A DNA stretch of 64,000 bases from an uncultured Altererythrobacter sp. (lineage in GTDB: Bacteria; Pseudomonadota; Alphaproteobacteria; Sphingomonadales; Sphingomonadaceae), in assembly GCA_913056125.1 (NCBI GenBank), contig CAJXNC010000001.1, positions 434,001 through 498,000 on the forward strand, given 5' to 3'. The notes under the pieces are model-generated. The model ran no database searches. It had not been told where the DNA came from and saw only the letters and a list, made by a program, of their open reading frames with translations. A program made the position numbers and the translations under genes. Every line of letters begins with the position of its first letter. Within the stretch, counting starts at the first letter, position 1. Positions 37,729-47,948 of the stretch are shown one piece after another.

Positions 37729-39804
37729 ATGCGCGCAAGCGAAATGCCCCTTATCCGCCTGATGCTGGCGATGGTCGCCCTGCTGCTGGCCATTCCCGTG
37801 GCAGCGCAACAGGCATCGAGCCCTCCCGACATGATGGATCGCGGGACTGCGCGGCTGGTGGCGGAGAAGGCCATCGAGCCGGGGACGAGCGGAGATGTTG
37901 CGCTGGTCTTCGTGCCGATCGAGAACTGGCACGGCTACTGGTCAAATCCGGGCGATGCCGGGCAGGGCATGATGCTGCGCTGGACGCTCCCCGAAGGCTG
38001 GAGCGCGGGCGAGCCGCAATATCCGGTGCCGCAGACCTATGTCGTCGAAGGGCTGATGAACCATATCTTCGAGGGCGAGCATGCCGTTCTGGTTTCGCTC
38101 GATGTGCCGGAGGATGCTACGCCGGGGGCTTATCCGGTCAGCGTATTCGGCCAGTGGCTCACCTGTTCGGAGACGCTCTGCGTGCCGCAACAGGGCACGC
38201 TTTCGACCGTGGTGACGATTTCGGCTCTTGGGGGCGAGGGAGCAGAGGTCAATCCGCGTTTTGCCGAATGGCGTGCCGCTTTGCCGCCGCTGCTCGACCA
38301 GCAGGCCAAGTTCGAGTTCGCCGGTGATTTCCTGCGCGTGGCGATCCCGCTGCCGGCAAGCATGGATCTGGGCATGCCGCATGTCTTTGTCGCCGAGACC
38401 GGACTGGTGGATTACGCCGCGCCCCAGACCTTCTACCGCGATGGCGACGAGCTGGTGGCCGAGATCCGCCGCGACGGCAGGGGCGGAGAGGCAGAGGCGC
38501 TTTCGGGCATCATCGCGCTGGGCAGCGCGCGCGACGGTCTGCGCTTTACCGCCATGCCGGGCGAGGTCGCGACTGGTGGCCGCGTGCTGGCCGCAGCACC
38601 GGGCGACACGCCCGCGCTGTGGTCTTTGCTGCTCGCCGCGCTGGCGGGCGGGCTCATCCTCAACCTGATGCCCTGCGTCTTCCCGATCCTCAGCCTCAAG
38701 GCGCTGACTTTGGCGCGCGCGGGTGAGAGCGAGGCCGGGGCCAAGCGCGAGGCGCTTGCCTATTCTGCCGGCGTGGTGTTCGCCTGCCTGGCGCTGGGCG
38801 GGCTGATGCTGGCCTTGCGCGCTGCGGGAGAACAGGTCGGCTGGGCCTTCCAGCTGCAGGAGCCCGGCGTGGTTGTCGCGCTGCTGGTGCTCGCCGTGCT
38901 GATCACCGCCAACTTTGCCGGCCTGTTCGAACTGCCCTCGCTTTCGATTACGCGGCAGGGCGGTGGATCCTCCGCCTTTGCCACCGGACTGCTGGCCGCA
39001 TTCGTGGCGACGCCCTGCACCGGGCCTTTCATGGCGGCCGCCTTGGGCGCTGCGCTGTTACTGCCCGTGCTGCAGGCGCTGCTGCTGTTTGCGGCATTGG
39101 GTTTGGGACTGGCGCTGCCCTTCCTCCTGCTCGGTTTCGTGCCCGCGCTGCGCAGCCGCTTGCCCAGACCGGGTGCGTGGATGGACCGCTTCCGCAAGAT
39201 CATGGCGATCCCAATGGGGCTGACCGCGCTGGCCCTGATGTGGCTGGTCTCGCGCCTTGGTGGGCAGACATTCGCGTTGGTCACGCTCGCCGTAATTGCC
39301 GGATTGGTGCTGGGTGTCGCAATCGTCGGTCGTTTGCAACGCGCCGGCAAGATGGCCTGGCCCGCCTTTGGGCTGGTTGCCGCCCCCTTCCTGATTCTTG
39401 CCGCTTTCGCGCTACCGGCGACGTTCCAGCCCGGCTCCGAACGTGCTGACGAAAGCCTGCTATCGCCAGTCGATTACAGCGCAACCGCATTGGCCGAAGC
39501 GCGGGCGTCGGACCAGCCGGTGTTCCTCTGGTTCACCGCCGACTGGTGCCTGACCTGCAAGGTCAATGAGGGTGTCGCGATCGAGCGCGAAGCCACGAGG
39601 GAGGCCTTCGAGGAAGCGGGCGTTGTCGCCATGCGCGGTGACTGGACCGTGCGCGACGAGGCGATCACGCAATTCCTGACCGAGCAGGGCGCGGCCGGCG
39701 TGCCTCTCTATATGTGGTATCCGGCTGGCGGAGGCGCACCCGAGCAGCTCCCGCAGGTCCTCACGCCCGACATGCTGGTCGAGCTCGCCGAAGCTACTCG
39801 TTAG
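37729..39804 (+). CDS. DsbD/ScsB-type protein-disulfide reductase
   Basis: Signal peptide, DsbC-like N-terminal region, 8-TM CcdA-like core (LNLMPCVFPILSLKAL..., FVATPCTGPFMAAALG), C-terminal thioredoxin-like WFTADWCLTCKVNE. Start within ORF 37387..39804. Confidence 0.9.
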   Translation: MRASEMPLIRLMLAMVALLLAIPVAAQQASSPPDMMDRGTARLVAEKAIEPGTSGDVALVFVPIENWHGYWSNPGDAGQGMMLRWTLPEGWSAGEPQYPVPQTYVVEGLMNHIFEGEHAVLVSLDVPEDATPGAYPVSVFGQWLTCSETLCVPQQGTLSTVVTISALGGEGAEVNPRFAEWRAALPPLLDQQAKFEFAGDFLRVAIPLPASMDLGMPHVFVAETGLVDYAAPQTFYRDGDELVAEIRRDGRGGEAEALSGIIALGSARDGLRFTAMPGEVATGGRVLAAAPGDTPALWSLLLAALAGGLILNLMPCVFPILSLKALTLARAGESEAGAKREALAYSAGVVFACLALGGLMLALRAAGEQVGWAFQLQEPGVVVALLVLAVLITANFAGLFELPSLSITRQGGGSSAFATGLLAAFVATPCTGPFMAAALGAALLLPVLQALLLFAALGLGLALPFLLLGFVPALRSRLPRPGAWMDRFRKIMAIPMGLTALALMWLVSRLGGQTFALVTLAVIAGLVLGVAIVGRLQRAGKMAWPAFGLVAAPFLILAAFALPATFQPGSERADESLLSPVDYSATALAEARASDQPVFLWFTADWCLTCKVNEGVAIEREATREAFEEAGVVAMRGDWTVRDEAITQFLTEQGAAGVPLYMWYPAGGGAPEQLPQVLTPDMLVELAEATR

Positions 39805-40369
39805 CTTCCGTCTCTTCCTCTTCTTCCGCTTCGGCTGCCACTACCTCGCCGCCCGCGCGGCACCAGGTCACGAACTCGCCCGGAATGCGGCTGCCCGCGA
39901 TTTCCAGCATGCCGCGCCCCGGCAATGTGGCGGTGATGTCGCGCGCGCCGGTAAACACGTCGAGCTGCGGGTCGTCCGCCGGCAGGCTGCCTTCCCAGCG
40001 CCACTCGCCCTCGCTCAGCACAGCATCGACCATGAAGCGGCTGCGCGTGCCATTGCCGAGCACGGGGAAGAGCGCGCTGAGGCCGGGCCGCGCCTCGGCG
40101 TGGCGAATGATGGAGATCTGCGGCGGCTCCGCATCGAGGCGGCAGGCGAGCGTCAGCAGCGGTGCCTCGTCGGCATTGCCGAAACTGATCGATTGGCCGC
40201 TTTCGTCGACCAGCCAGCTGGCCTCGCTCGTATCCGGAGAACTCGCCATCACGCTCGGCGGAGCAGCTTGCGGCTGATCGAGACGGACCTGCTGCACCGG
40301 CGCGGGTTCGGCCTCGCCACATGCGGCGAGGGGGATCAGGAGTGCGAATGCCAATGCGCGGCGGGGCAT
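39794..40369 (-). CDS. Lipoprotein of unknown function
   Basis: Start MPRRALAFALLIPLAACGEAE at 40369, lipobox LAAC; 191 aa. Confidence 0.65.
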   Translation of the reverse strand: MPRRALAFALLIPLAACGEAEPAPVQQVRLDQPQAAPPSVMASSPDTSEASWLVDESGQSISFGNADEAPLLTLACRLDAEPPQISIIRHAEARPGLSALFPVLGNGTRSRFMVDAVLSEGEWRWEGSLPADDPQLDVFTGARDITATLPGRGMLEIAGSRIPGEFVTWCRAGGEVVAAEAEEEEETEANE

Positions 40370-40373
40370 GGGG

Positions 40374-40511
40374 TCAGATCGCGTGGCGGCGGCGGTGATC
40401 GCTGAACTTCTCGCCGCCCAGAGCCTGCGTGCGCACGCCATTGACCTTCCACGGCTTGCACAGTTTGCAGCCGGAACGGGCGTTTCGGGGACGGTTGCGC
40501 TTGTGGTTCAT
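40374..40511 (-). CDS. Small CxxC protein (45 aa)
   Basis: MNHKRNRPRNARSGCKLCKPWKVNGVRTQALGGEKFSDHRRRHAI; CKLCKPWK motif. Confidence 0.6.
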   Translation of the reverse strand: MNHKRNRPRNARSGCKLCKPWKVNGVRTQALGGEKFSDHRRRHAI

Positions 40512-40543
40512 GGGGAGCCACTTAGTCCTTGTTGGCCGAATCG

Positions 40544-40651
40544 TCACTTCTTCTTTGCGATCCACATCCCAATCTGGATGCCTCCAAGGGTGCATCCTCC
40601 GGCCCCACCAATTAGGACGATAATCAGACTAACAGTCTCAAATGGCGTCAT
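40544..40651 (-). CDS. 35-aa single-pass membrane microprotein (candidate)
   Basis: MTPFETVSLIIVLIGGAGGCTLGGIQIGMWIAKKK*, below the ORF-track size cut-off; no strong Shine-Dalgarno seen. Confidence 0.35.
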   Translation of the reverse strand: MTPFETVSLIIVLIGGAGGCTLGGIQIGMWIAKKK

Positions 40652-40740
40652 GGTGATCGCCCGCATCTGGCCCAAGGTGCCACTCTTGAAGCACGATCAC
40701 AGCAACTTCGCCAGCTAGCTTGAAGTGGCGCAATTCGATC

Positions 40741-41148
40741 CTAGTCATGAGGGCCTAAGCCGGTTCTAAGTGCCCATTGGCCACTTCCGATCCCACCAAC
40801 CGAACGAAACCAATCGAATCTCCCTGTAAAGGCTTCGGAATCAGAGCTGTTATATTCTAGCTCTCTTCGGACAATTGCTTTGAAGTTCACCGGGACGCTC
40901 CGCCCGTTCTGCAGTCGTATCTTCTGTACGGCATTGTAAAGCAGAGAAAGATCGGACGATCCTCCAAGGTTGAACAACGCTAACCTTACGTCGTCTCGCC
41001 AACGAACCCGGTCAGTCGATTCCGTGTCTTTGGTAGGATCAGCAATACCTAGAAGCCGTCGAAGAATCGCGTCTTCGGTTTCCTCTCCGTCCTCACGGTG
41101 AGACCAGATCTTTGCAAAGACATCGGTGCCGACTTCAATGGATCTCAT
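40741..41148 (-). CDS. Hypothetical protein with SeqA-N-like / restriction-associated winged-helix-like features
   Basis: 135 aa; MRSIEVGTDVFAKIWSHREDGEETEDAILRRLLGI resembles the SeqA N-terminus; visibly lower GC than its surroundings. Confidence 0.6.
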   Translation of the reverse strand: MRSIEVGTDVFAKIWSHREDGEETEDAILRRLLGIADPTKDTESTDRVRWRDDVRLALFNLGGSSDLSLLYNAVQKIRLQNGRSVPVNFKAIVRRELEYNSSDSEAFTGRFDWFRSVGGIGSGQWALRTGLGPHD

Positions 41149-41193
41149 TCTGCATGAATATCAGAATAGTTTGGAACTATCCAGAACTAAGTT

Positions 41194-43401
41194 CTATTTT
41201 CCGAACTTCCGCTGCGTCTTGCCGTATCGCAGCTTGCGCGTCCCCGGTCTGCCCTCATTGCTCCGCCCAACCACAGGCGCGCGTTTGTCCGCTTCTTCGA
41301 GCCCCAGCTCCTCGTTTTCGAGGCGGCGGATCTCGTCGCGCAGGCGACCGGCCTCCTCGAACTCGAGGTCGGCAGCGGCATCGCGCATGCGCTTTTCCAA
41401 GTCCTCGATATAGGCGCGGAGGTTGTGCCCGACGAGGTTGTTGCGATCGTCATCCCCCGTATCGACGGTGACGCCATCCTTGCTCGCCGTATGCGCGACG
41501 ATATCGGCAATGGCGCGCTTGATGGTCTGCGGGGTGATGCCGTGTTCTTCGTTATAGGCGCGCTGCTTTTCGCGGCGGCGCTCGGTCTCGGCCATGGCGC
41601 GTTCCATGCTGCCGGTAATGCGGTCGGCATAGAGGATGACCTTGCCATCGACGTTTCGTGCCGCGCGGCCGATCGTCTGGATCAGCGAGGTCTCGCTGCG
41701 CAGGAAGCCCTCCTTGTCGGCATCGAGGATGCAGACCAACCCGCATTCGGGAATGTCGAGGCCTTCGCGCAGCAGGTTGATGCCCACCAGCACGTCATAG
41801 ACGCCGAGGCGCAAGTCGCGGATCAGCTCGATACGTTCGAGCGTCTCCACGTCCGAATGCATGTAGCGTACCTTCACGCCCTGTTCGTGCATGAACTCGG
41901 TCAAATCTTCGGCCATGCGCTTGGTCAGCGTGGTGACGAGCGTGCGATAGCCCTTGGCCGCGACCGCCTTGCACTCGGCAATGCAGTCCTGCACCTGGTC
42001 CTCGACCGGGCGGATCTCGACGGGCGGGTCGATCAGGCCGGTCGGGCGGATGACCTGTTCGGCGAACACGCCGCCGGTCTGCTCCATCTCCCACGGGCCG
42101 GGCGTGGCCGAGACCGCGAAGGTCTGCGGGCGCATCGCGTCCCATTCGTTGAAGCGCAGCGGGCGGTTGTCGATGCAGGAGGGCAGGCGGAAACCGTATT
42201 CGGCGAGCGTCAGCTTGCGGCGATGGTCCCCGCGCGCCATCGCGCCGATCTGCGGCACCGTCTGGTGGCTTTCGTCGACGAAAAGCAGAGCGTTTTCGGG
42301 GAGGTATTCGAACAGGGTCGGCGGCGGTTCACCCGGCAGTCGACCGGTGAGGAAGCGCGAATAGTTCTCGATCCCGTTGCAGCTGCCGGTGGCGTGGATC
42401 ATTTCGAGGTCGAAGTTGGTCCGCTGTTCGAGGCGCTGGGCTTCGAGCAGGCGGCCTTCCTCGTGCAGTTCCTTGAGCCGCTCTTCCAGCTCGAACTTGA
42501 TGGCCTGCGTCGCCTGCTTCATCGTCGGGCCGGGCGTGACATAGTGCGAATTGGCGTAGATCCGCACCTTGTCGAGGCTGGCGCCTTTCTTGCCTGTGAG
42601 CGGGTCGAACTCGCTGATTTCCTCGATCTCGTCCCCGAAGAAGGAGATGCGCCAGGCCATGTCCTCATAGTGGCTGGGGAAGATTTCCAGATTGTCGCCG
42701 CGCACACGGAAACAGCCGCGCACGAATGCGGCATCGTTGCGCTTGTACTGCAGCGCGACGAGCTTGCGGATGATTTCCCGCTGGTCGACCGTCTCGTCCT
42801 TCTTGATGTCGAAGATCATCGCCGAATAGGTCTCGACCGAGCCGATACCGTAGAGGCAGGAGACAGAGGCCACGATCAGCACGTCGTCGCGTTCGAGCAG
42901 GGCGCGCGTGGCCGAGTGGCGCATGCGGTCGATCGCCTCGTTTACCGAGCTTTCCTTCTCGATATAGGTGTCGCTGCGCGGCACATAGGCCTCGGGCTGG
43001 TAGTAGTCGTAATAGGAGACGAAATACTCGACCGCGTTCTCGGGAAAGAAGCTCTTGAACTCGCCATAAAGCTGCGCGGCGAGGATCTTGTTGGGGGCCA
43101 GCACGAGGGCAGGGCGCTGCAATTGCTCGACCACCTTGGCCATGGTGAATGTCTTGCCCGATCCGGTAACGCCGAGCAGCACCTGCGTCTGCTCGCCCTC
43201 GCGCGCACCGGCTACCAACTCCTCGATCGCGGTGGGCTGGTCGCCGGCCGGCTCATAGTCCGAGACCAGCTTGAACGGCTTGCCACCCTGCGATTTTTCC
43301 GGTCTTGCGGGCTTGTGCGGGGTAAAGTCCCCGCTGGTATCGGGTTCTTCCAGTCCGCGTCGGATTACGAGTTCAGCCATGCCGGAACATATGGGGGACA
43401 A
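41194..43401 (-). CDS. uvrB: Excinuclease ABC subunit B
   Basis: 735 aa; [69 protein letters not shown]. Confidence 0.98.
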   Translation of the reverse strand: MSPICSGMAELVIRRGLEEPDTSGDFTPHKPARPEKSQGGKPFKLVSDYEPAGDQPTAIEELVAGAREGEQTQVLLGVTGSGKTFTMAKVVEQLQRPALVLAPNKILAAQLYGEFKSFFPENAVEYFVSYYDYYQPEAYVPRSDTYIEKESSVNEAIDRMRHSATRALLERDDVLIVASVSCLYGIGSVETYSAMIFDIKKDETVDQREIIRKLVALQYKRNDAAFVRGCFRVRGDNLEIFPSHYEDMAWRISFFGDEIEEISEFDPLTGKKGASLDKVRIYANSHYVTPGPTMKQATQAIKFELEERLKELHEEGRLLEAQRLEQRTNFDLEMIHATGSCNGIENYSRFLTGRLPGEPPPTLFEYLPENALLFVDESHQTVPQIGAMARGDHRRKLTLAEYGFRLPSCIDNRPLRFNEWDAMRPQTFAVSATPGPWEMEQTGGVFAEQVIRPTGLIDPPVEIRPVEDQVQDCIAECKAVAAKGYRTLVTTLTKRMAEDLTEFMHEQGVKVRYMHSDVETLERIELIRDLRLGVYDVLVGINLLREGLDIPECGLVCILDADKEGFLRSETSLIQTIGRAARNVDGKVILYADRITGSMERAMAETERRREKQRAYNEEHGITPQTIKRAIADIVAHTASKDGVTVDTGDDDRNNLVGHNLRAYIEDLEKRMRDAAADLEFEEAGRLRDEIRRLENEELGLEEADKRAPVVGRSNEGRPGTRKLRYGKTQRKFGK

Positions 43402-43500
43402 CGCAGGTCAACGCAATCGCATTGGAACCGTAACCAAGCGTTGATAGTTTGAGACCATTCTTGCGGGCAGTTTCCGGCCCGCCGACTTGGGGGATTCGTA

Positions 43501-44043
43501 ATGAAGAAATATCTCGTCCTGCCGCTTGCAGCCGCTTTTGCCCTGTCGGCCTGCGGTAGCGATACCGATGAGGAACTGGCCGGCGACGCCATGAGCGCCG
43601 ATGAAGTGGCCGATGCGGTTGCCGAAGCGGAAACGCCACGTGCGGGCCAGTATCGCTCCAGCCAGGAACTGCTCGAATTCGCGGTACCGGGTCTCGATGC
43701 CGACATGGAAGAACTGATCCGCTCTGCTTTCGCGGAGGGCGCAGCCGAGGAAACGACCTATTGCCTGACCGAAGAGGACGCCGCCAACAATCGCGAGGAA
43801 ATGCTGCGTGGCATGGCCGAAAGCGATTGCGAAGTGACCCGCTTCGACATGGTCGGGGGAACGATCGATGCCGCCATGTCCTGCCCCACGGGCGAAGGCA
43901 TGTCGGGAGATGTCACGCTGACCGGGACGATGGATTCGGACGGTGCGGACATGGTGATGAACTTCAGCGCGGACATTCCGAGCATGGGCCCGGCCTCGAT
44001 TCGCATGCGCGTGGTCTCCGAACGCATCGGGGATTGTTCCTGA
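43501..44043 (+). CDS. DUF3617-like lipoprotein
   Basis: 180 aa; lipobox LSAC; RAGQYRSSQELLEFAVPG...YCLTEEDA...DCEVTRFDMVGGTIDAAMSCP. Confidence 0.8.
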   Translation: MKKYLVLPLAAAFALSACGSDTDEELAGDAMSADEVADAVAEAETPRAGQYRSSQELLEFAVPGLDADMEELIRSAFAEGAAEETTYCLTEEDAANNREEMLRGMAESDCEVTRFDMVGGTIDAAMSCPTGEGMSGDVTLTGTMDSDGADMVMNFSADIPSMGPASIRMRVVSERIGDCS

Positions 44044-44084
44044 CGTCGCGACTTCGATCTGGCTCCTGCAGGAGCGGATTCTTC

Positions 44085-44582
44085 ATGGGGTGCCTTGTTT
44101 TGCTCTCGGCCTGCGACAGCACGCCGCCGAGCGAGGAGGACATCGTGGCACAGGCAGAGCAATTCGCTGCGCCCGATCCCGGCCTTTATCTCAGCACCAC
44201 CACGCTGATGTCCTTCGAATTGCCCAATGCCGGTCCGGACACGGCGGATCGCATGCGCTCGCAGCTCGACCTGCTTGCACCGCAAGAGCGCGAGATTTGC
44301 CTGACGGAGGCGGATGCCGAGCAAGGCTTCGCGGCCCTCCTGCGCGACATGCAGGAGGGAAATTGCGAGGTCACCAGCTTCGATGCGGGAGAAACGCGCT
44401 TCATCGCCGATTTCGCCTGTCCGGGAACCGGCGGGAGCTCGAGCCGCGTCATGATGGAGGGAACAGGCACCGCCACCACCTCGCAGATGGAGCTCGATAT
44501 CGAGCAGAACGGTTCCGCCATACCGGGCGGCGTTCTGACCATGCGCTTCGTCGTCGAGAATCAGCGCATTGGCGATTGCTGA
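44085..44582 (+). CDS. DUF3617-like lipoprotein, tandem paralogue
   Basis: Start MGCLVLLSACDS at 44085 in frame of ORF 43761..44582; ICLTEADAEQGFAALLRDMQEGNCEVTSFDAGETRFIADFACPG. Confidence 0.75.
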   Translation: MGCLVLLSACDSTPPSEEDIVAQAEQFAAPDPGLYLSTTTLMSFELPNAGPDTADRMRSQLDLLAPQEREICLTEADAEQGFAALLRDMQEGNCEVTSFDAGETRFIADFACPGTGGSSSRVMMEGTGTATTSQMELDIEQNGSAIPGGVLTMRFVVENQRIGDC

Positions 44583-44649
44583 CCCCCGTTTGCGGAAACC
44601 GTCTCGCCTCAGCGCGTTCTGTGATTGATAAGTCATTTCTGTTACAGAG

Positions 44650-45450
44650 GTGCGCATGAAAACGGACGGGTCCAAGCCTTTGCCAATGGCGCAGAATGCC
44701 GCCGAAACGGTTGCCGCGGTGACCGATGGCGTCGCGCGCCGGATCGAGCTGTCCCGTCGGCCGGCCCCCGAAGATGCCCAGCGTCCGTCCAACTGGCTGT
44801 TCTTCGGCGAAGTGGCTGCTTCGGTCGAACCCCTCCTGCGGCAACTCCGCGATCCACTTGTCCTGCCTGAGGCAGAGCATCCCAAGCTGGTCATGCTGCT
44901 CCCCGGCTTCGGTACGCATCCGCTGCGCATGCGGCACATGGCGCGCACGCTCGAGGCGGCGGGCCATACCGTCAAGCGCTGGGGCACGGGCTTCAACCTC
45001 GGCGCCAGCGAGGAGAGTTTCGGCCTGGTTTCCGAGCGCGTGCGCGAGCTGCACGAACGCTATGGCCGCAAGCTGGTTCTGGTCGGCTGGAGCCTGGGCG
45101 GGATCTTTGCGCGAGAGATTGCCAAGCTCTATCCGGAATGCGTGGAGAAGGTCGTGACCATGGGGTCGCCCTTCAGCCACACGCCTTATTCCAACAATGT
45201 CTGGCGCATTTACGAGCTGATTACCGGCCATCCCGTCGACGAGCCACCCATCGAAATCGACCTGGCTGCAAAGCCGCCGGTGGAAACAGTCGCTTTCTGG
45301 AGTCCGCGGGACGGTATCGTCGCGGCGCGCAGCGCCTGCGGCTTACCGGGGGAGCGCGATCGCGAACGTGCCTTGCGCTGCACCCATATGGGATTCTCCA
45401 ATTCGGAAGAAGCCATCAGGGCAGTTGCCGAGGAACTGGATCGCGACTGA
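44650..45450 (+). CDS. Alpha/beta hydrolase
   Basis: 266 aa; LVMLLPGFGTHPLRMRHMARTLEAAGHTVKRWGTGFNLG; LVGWSLGGIFARE. Confidence 0.85.
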   Translation: MRMKTDGSKPLPMAQNAAETVAAVTDGVARRIELSRRPAPEDAQRPSNWLFFGEVAASVEPLLRQLRDPLVLPEAEHPKLVMLLPGFGTHPLRMRHMARTLEAAGHTVKRWGTGFNLGASEESFGLVSERVRELHERYGRKLVLVGWSLGGIFAREIAKLYPECVEKVVTMGSPFSHTPYSNNVWRIYELITGHPVDEPPIEIDLAAKPPVETVAFWSPRDGIVAARSACGLPGERDRERALRCTHMGFSNSEEAIRAVAEELDRD

Positions 45451-45522
45451 ATCTTTCCCTTAATAATGCACCCTTGGCGCGGCCGAAGTTCCGTGCCATG
45501 TTGCACTGCAGAAAACGGGAAC

Positions 45523-46953
45523 ATGAGCAGCTCAGACCCAACCAATTTTGACGAGATGCACGGACCGGACGGTTCGATCCGCAGTGCGTATCGCGGCTAC
45601 AACGCCTGGCTCGAGGAGCAGGACAAGTCGTGGATGCGTCGCAAGGGCGCAGAAGCGGAGAGCTTCTTTCGCCGCACCGGCATCACCTTCAATGTCTATG
45701 GCGAGCAAGATGCCGAGGAACGGCTGATTCCCTTCGACATGGTCCCGCGGGTCGTGACCGGAGGCGAATGGCGCAGGCTTTCGCGCGGGATCGAGCAGCG
45801 CGTGCGGGCTCTCAATGCCTTTATGCACGATCTCTACCACCGGCAGGAGATCATCCGCTCGGGCCGCCTGCCGGAAAGGCTGTTCCGCGACAATTCCGCT
45901 TGGCTGCCGCAAATGGTCGGCTTCACCCCGCCGGGCGGTGTCTACACGCATATCGTGGGTATCGACCTTGTCCGTACGGGGCCGGACGAATTCCTCGTGC
46001 TGGAGGACAATGCGCGTACGCCTTCGGGTGTCAGCTACATGCTGGAAAATCGCGAGACGATGATGGCCATGTTCCCCGAGCTCTTTACCCGGGTGAAGGT
46101 CCAGTCCGTCTCGAACTATCCGCGACGCCTCGCTGCCAGCCTCGCCGCCAGCGCGCCTGCAAGTGCCGGTAGCACGCCGAGCATCGCTGTGCTGACGCCG
46201 GGTATCTACAATTCGGCCTATTTCGAACACGCCTTCCTGGCAGACAAGATGGGTGCCGAGCTGGTCGAGGGCAGCGACCTGCGCATCGTCGACGGCAAGG
46301 TGCAGATGCGCACCACGGACGGCTATCGCCCGATCGACGTGCTTTATCGCCGGGTCGATGACGATTTCCTCGATCCGCTGACCTTCAATCCCGACAGTGT
46401 GCTCGGCATTCCGGGCATCATGGATGTCTACCGCGCAGGCAATATCACCATTGCCAATGCGCCGGGCACGGGCGTGGCCGACGACAAGGCGATATATTCC
46501 TTCATGCCCGAGATCGTCGAGTTCTATACCGGCGAGAAGGCGCTGCTGCCCAATGTCGAGACCTGGCGCTGCGCCGATCCGGACAGCCTCAAATATGTGC
46601 TCGACAATCTCGAGGAACTGGTGGTCAAGGAAGTCCACGGTTCGGGCGGCTACGGCATGCTGATCGGCCCGACTTCGTCCAAGAAGGAGATCCGCAAGTT
46701 CCGCGAAAAGCTGCTCGAAAAGCCTGAAAACTACATCGCGCAGCCCACGCTTTCGCTTTCGACCTGCCCGATCTTCACGCGCGATGGCCTTGCCCCGCGC
46801 CATGTCGACTTGCGGCCTTTCGTGCTGTGTTCGCCCGATGGCGTGGACATCACGCCCGGCGGGCTGACCCGCGTGGCGCTCAAGAAGGGCTCGCTGGTGG
46901 TCAATTCCAGCCAGGGCGGCGGGACCAAGGATACGTGGGTGCTCGATGACTGA
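45523..46953 (+). CDS. Circularly permuted type 2 ATP-grasp protein
   Basis: 476 aa from MSSSDPTNFDEM; GIDLVRTGPDEFLVLEDNARTPSGVSYMLENRETM; LVVKEVHGSGGYGMLIGPTSSKKE; HVDLRPFVL. Confidence 0.93.
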   Translation: MSSSDPTNFDEMHGPDGSIRSAYRGYNAWLEEQDKSWMRRKGAEAESFFRRTGITFNVYGEQDAEERLIPFDMVPRVVTGGEWRRLSRGIEQRVRALNAFMHDLYHRQEIIRSGRLPERLFRDNSAWLPQMVGFTPPGGVYTHIVGIDLVRTGPDEFLVLEDNARTPSGVSYMLENRETMMAMFPELFTRVKVQSVSNYPRRLAASLAASAPASAGSTPSIAVLTPGIYNSAYFEHAFLADKMGAELVEGSDLRIVDGKVQMRTTDGYRPIDVLYRRVDDDFLDPLTFNPDSVLGIPGIMDVYRAGNITIANAPGTGVADDKAIYSFMPEIVEFYTGEKALLPNVETWRCADPDSLKYVLDNLEELVVKEVHGSGGYGMLIGPTSSKKEIRKFREKLLEKPENYIAQPTLSLSTCPIFTRDGLAPRHVDLRPFVLCSPDGVDITPGGLTRVALKKGSLVVNSSQGGGTKDTWVLDD

Positions 46954-47929
46954 GGCTGGCGCCATCACCCCCATGGAGCGCCCCATGCTCGGTCGCGTGG
47001 CGGAGGGCATCTTCTGGATGTACCGCTATCTCGAACGGGCCGAGAATACCGCCCGATTGCTGGCAGCCGGTCATCGCATGACGTTGACCCGCGGGCAGGA
47101 AGAGGCAAGCCAGGAATGGCGATCGGTCCTGACCACGCTAGGCCTGCTGAATGCCTATGACGCGGACCATGACAGCTATACCGGGGCGCAGGTCTGCGAT
47201 TTCGTGCTGCGTTCGAAGAGCAATCCGGAAAGCGTCTACAACATGTTCGAGCGCGCACGCACCAATGCGCGTGCCTGCCGATCGGCCATCACCATGGAAG
47301 TGTGGGAAGCGGTCAATGAAGGCTGGATGACGCTGCGCGACCTGCTGGCGCGGCCCGTGCGCGATGCCAATCTCAACCAGGTGCTCGGCGCCATTCGTCG
47401 GGAAAGCACGCTGGCGCGCGGTGCGACCCATGGCTCGATGCTGCGTAACGAGGTCTATTGCTTCGCTCGCATGGGCACTTTCATCGAGCGTGCCGATGCC
47501 ACTACCCGCATCCTTGACGTCAAATACTACCTGCTTCTGCCCTCGCTGGCCTATGTCGGCACTGTGCTCGATACCAGCCAGTGGGACAATATCCTGCGCT
47601 CGCTTTCGGGAGAACGCGCCTATCGCTGGCTCAATGCGGGCCGGATGGATGCCCGCTCCATGGCCGATTTCCTGATCCTCGATCCGCGTTTTCCGCGAAG
47701 CCTGACCTTCTGCTATGCTACGCTGCGCGAGAACCTGAACGAGCTTGCCCAGTTGCACGGCCGCGAAGGCAAATCGCATGTTGCCATGCGCGAGGCCGAT
47801 GTGAAGCTCGCGGGCAAGACCGTTGAGGATATTTTCGAGCAGGGCCTGCACCAGTTCCTGATCGAGTTCAGGAACAGCAACGCCGCCATTTCAACCGCAA
47901 TCGCCGAGGATTATCGCTTCATCCCCTGA
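46946..47929 (+). CDS. Alpha-E domain-containing protein
   Basis: 327 aa; MLGRVAEGIFWMYRYLERAENTARLLAAGHRMTL; FARMGTFIERADATTRILDVKYYLLLP; overlaps the ATP-grasp gene by 8 bp. Confidence 0.93.
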   Translation: MTEAGAITPMERPMLGRVAEGIFWMYRYLERAENTARLLAAGHRMTLTRGQEEASQEWRSVLTTLGLLNAYDADHDSYTGAQVCDFVLRSKSNPESVYNMFERARTNARACRSAITMEVWEAVNEGWMTLRDLLARPVRDANLNQVLGAIRRESTLARGATHGSMLRNEVYCFARMGTFIERADATTRILDVKYYLLLPSLAYVGTVLDTSQWDNILRSLSGERAYRWLNAGRMDARSMADFLILDPRFPRSLTFCYATLRENLNELAQLHGREGKSHVAMREADVKLAGKTVEDIFEQGLHQFLIEFRNSNAAISTAIAEDYRFIP

Positions 47930-47948
47930 GGAACCGACGCCACAAACC

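Noticed and set aside
41425-43452. 675-aa plus-strand ORF
   Set aside because: Antisense shadow of uvrB.
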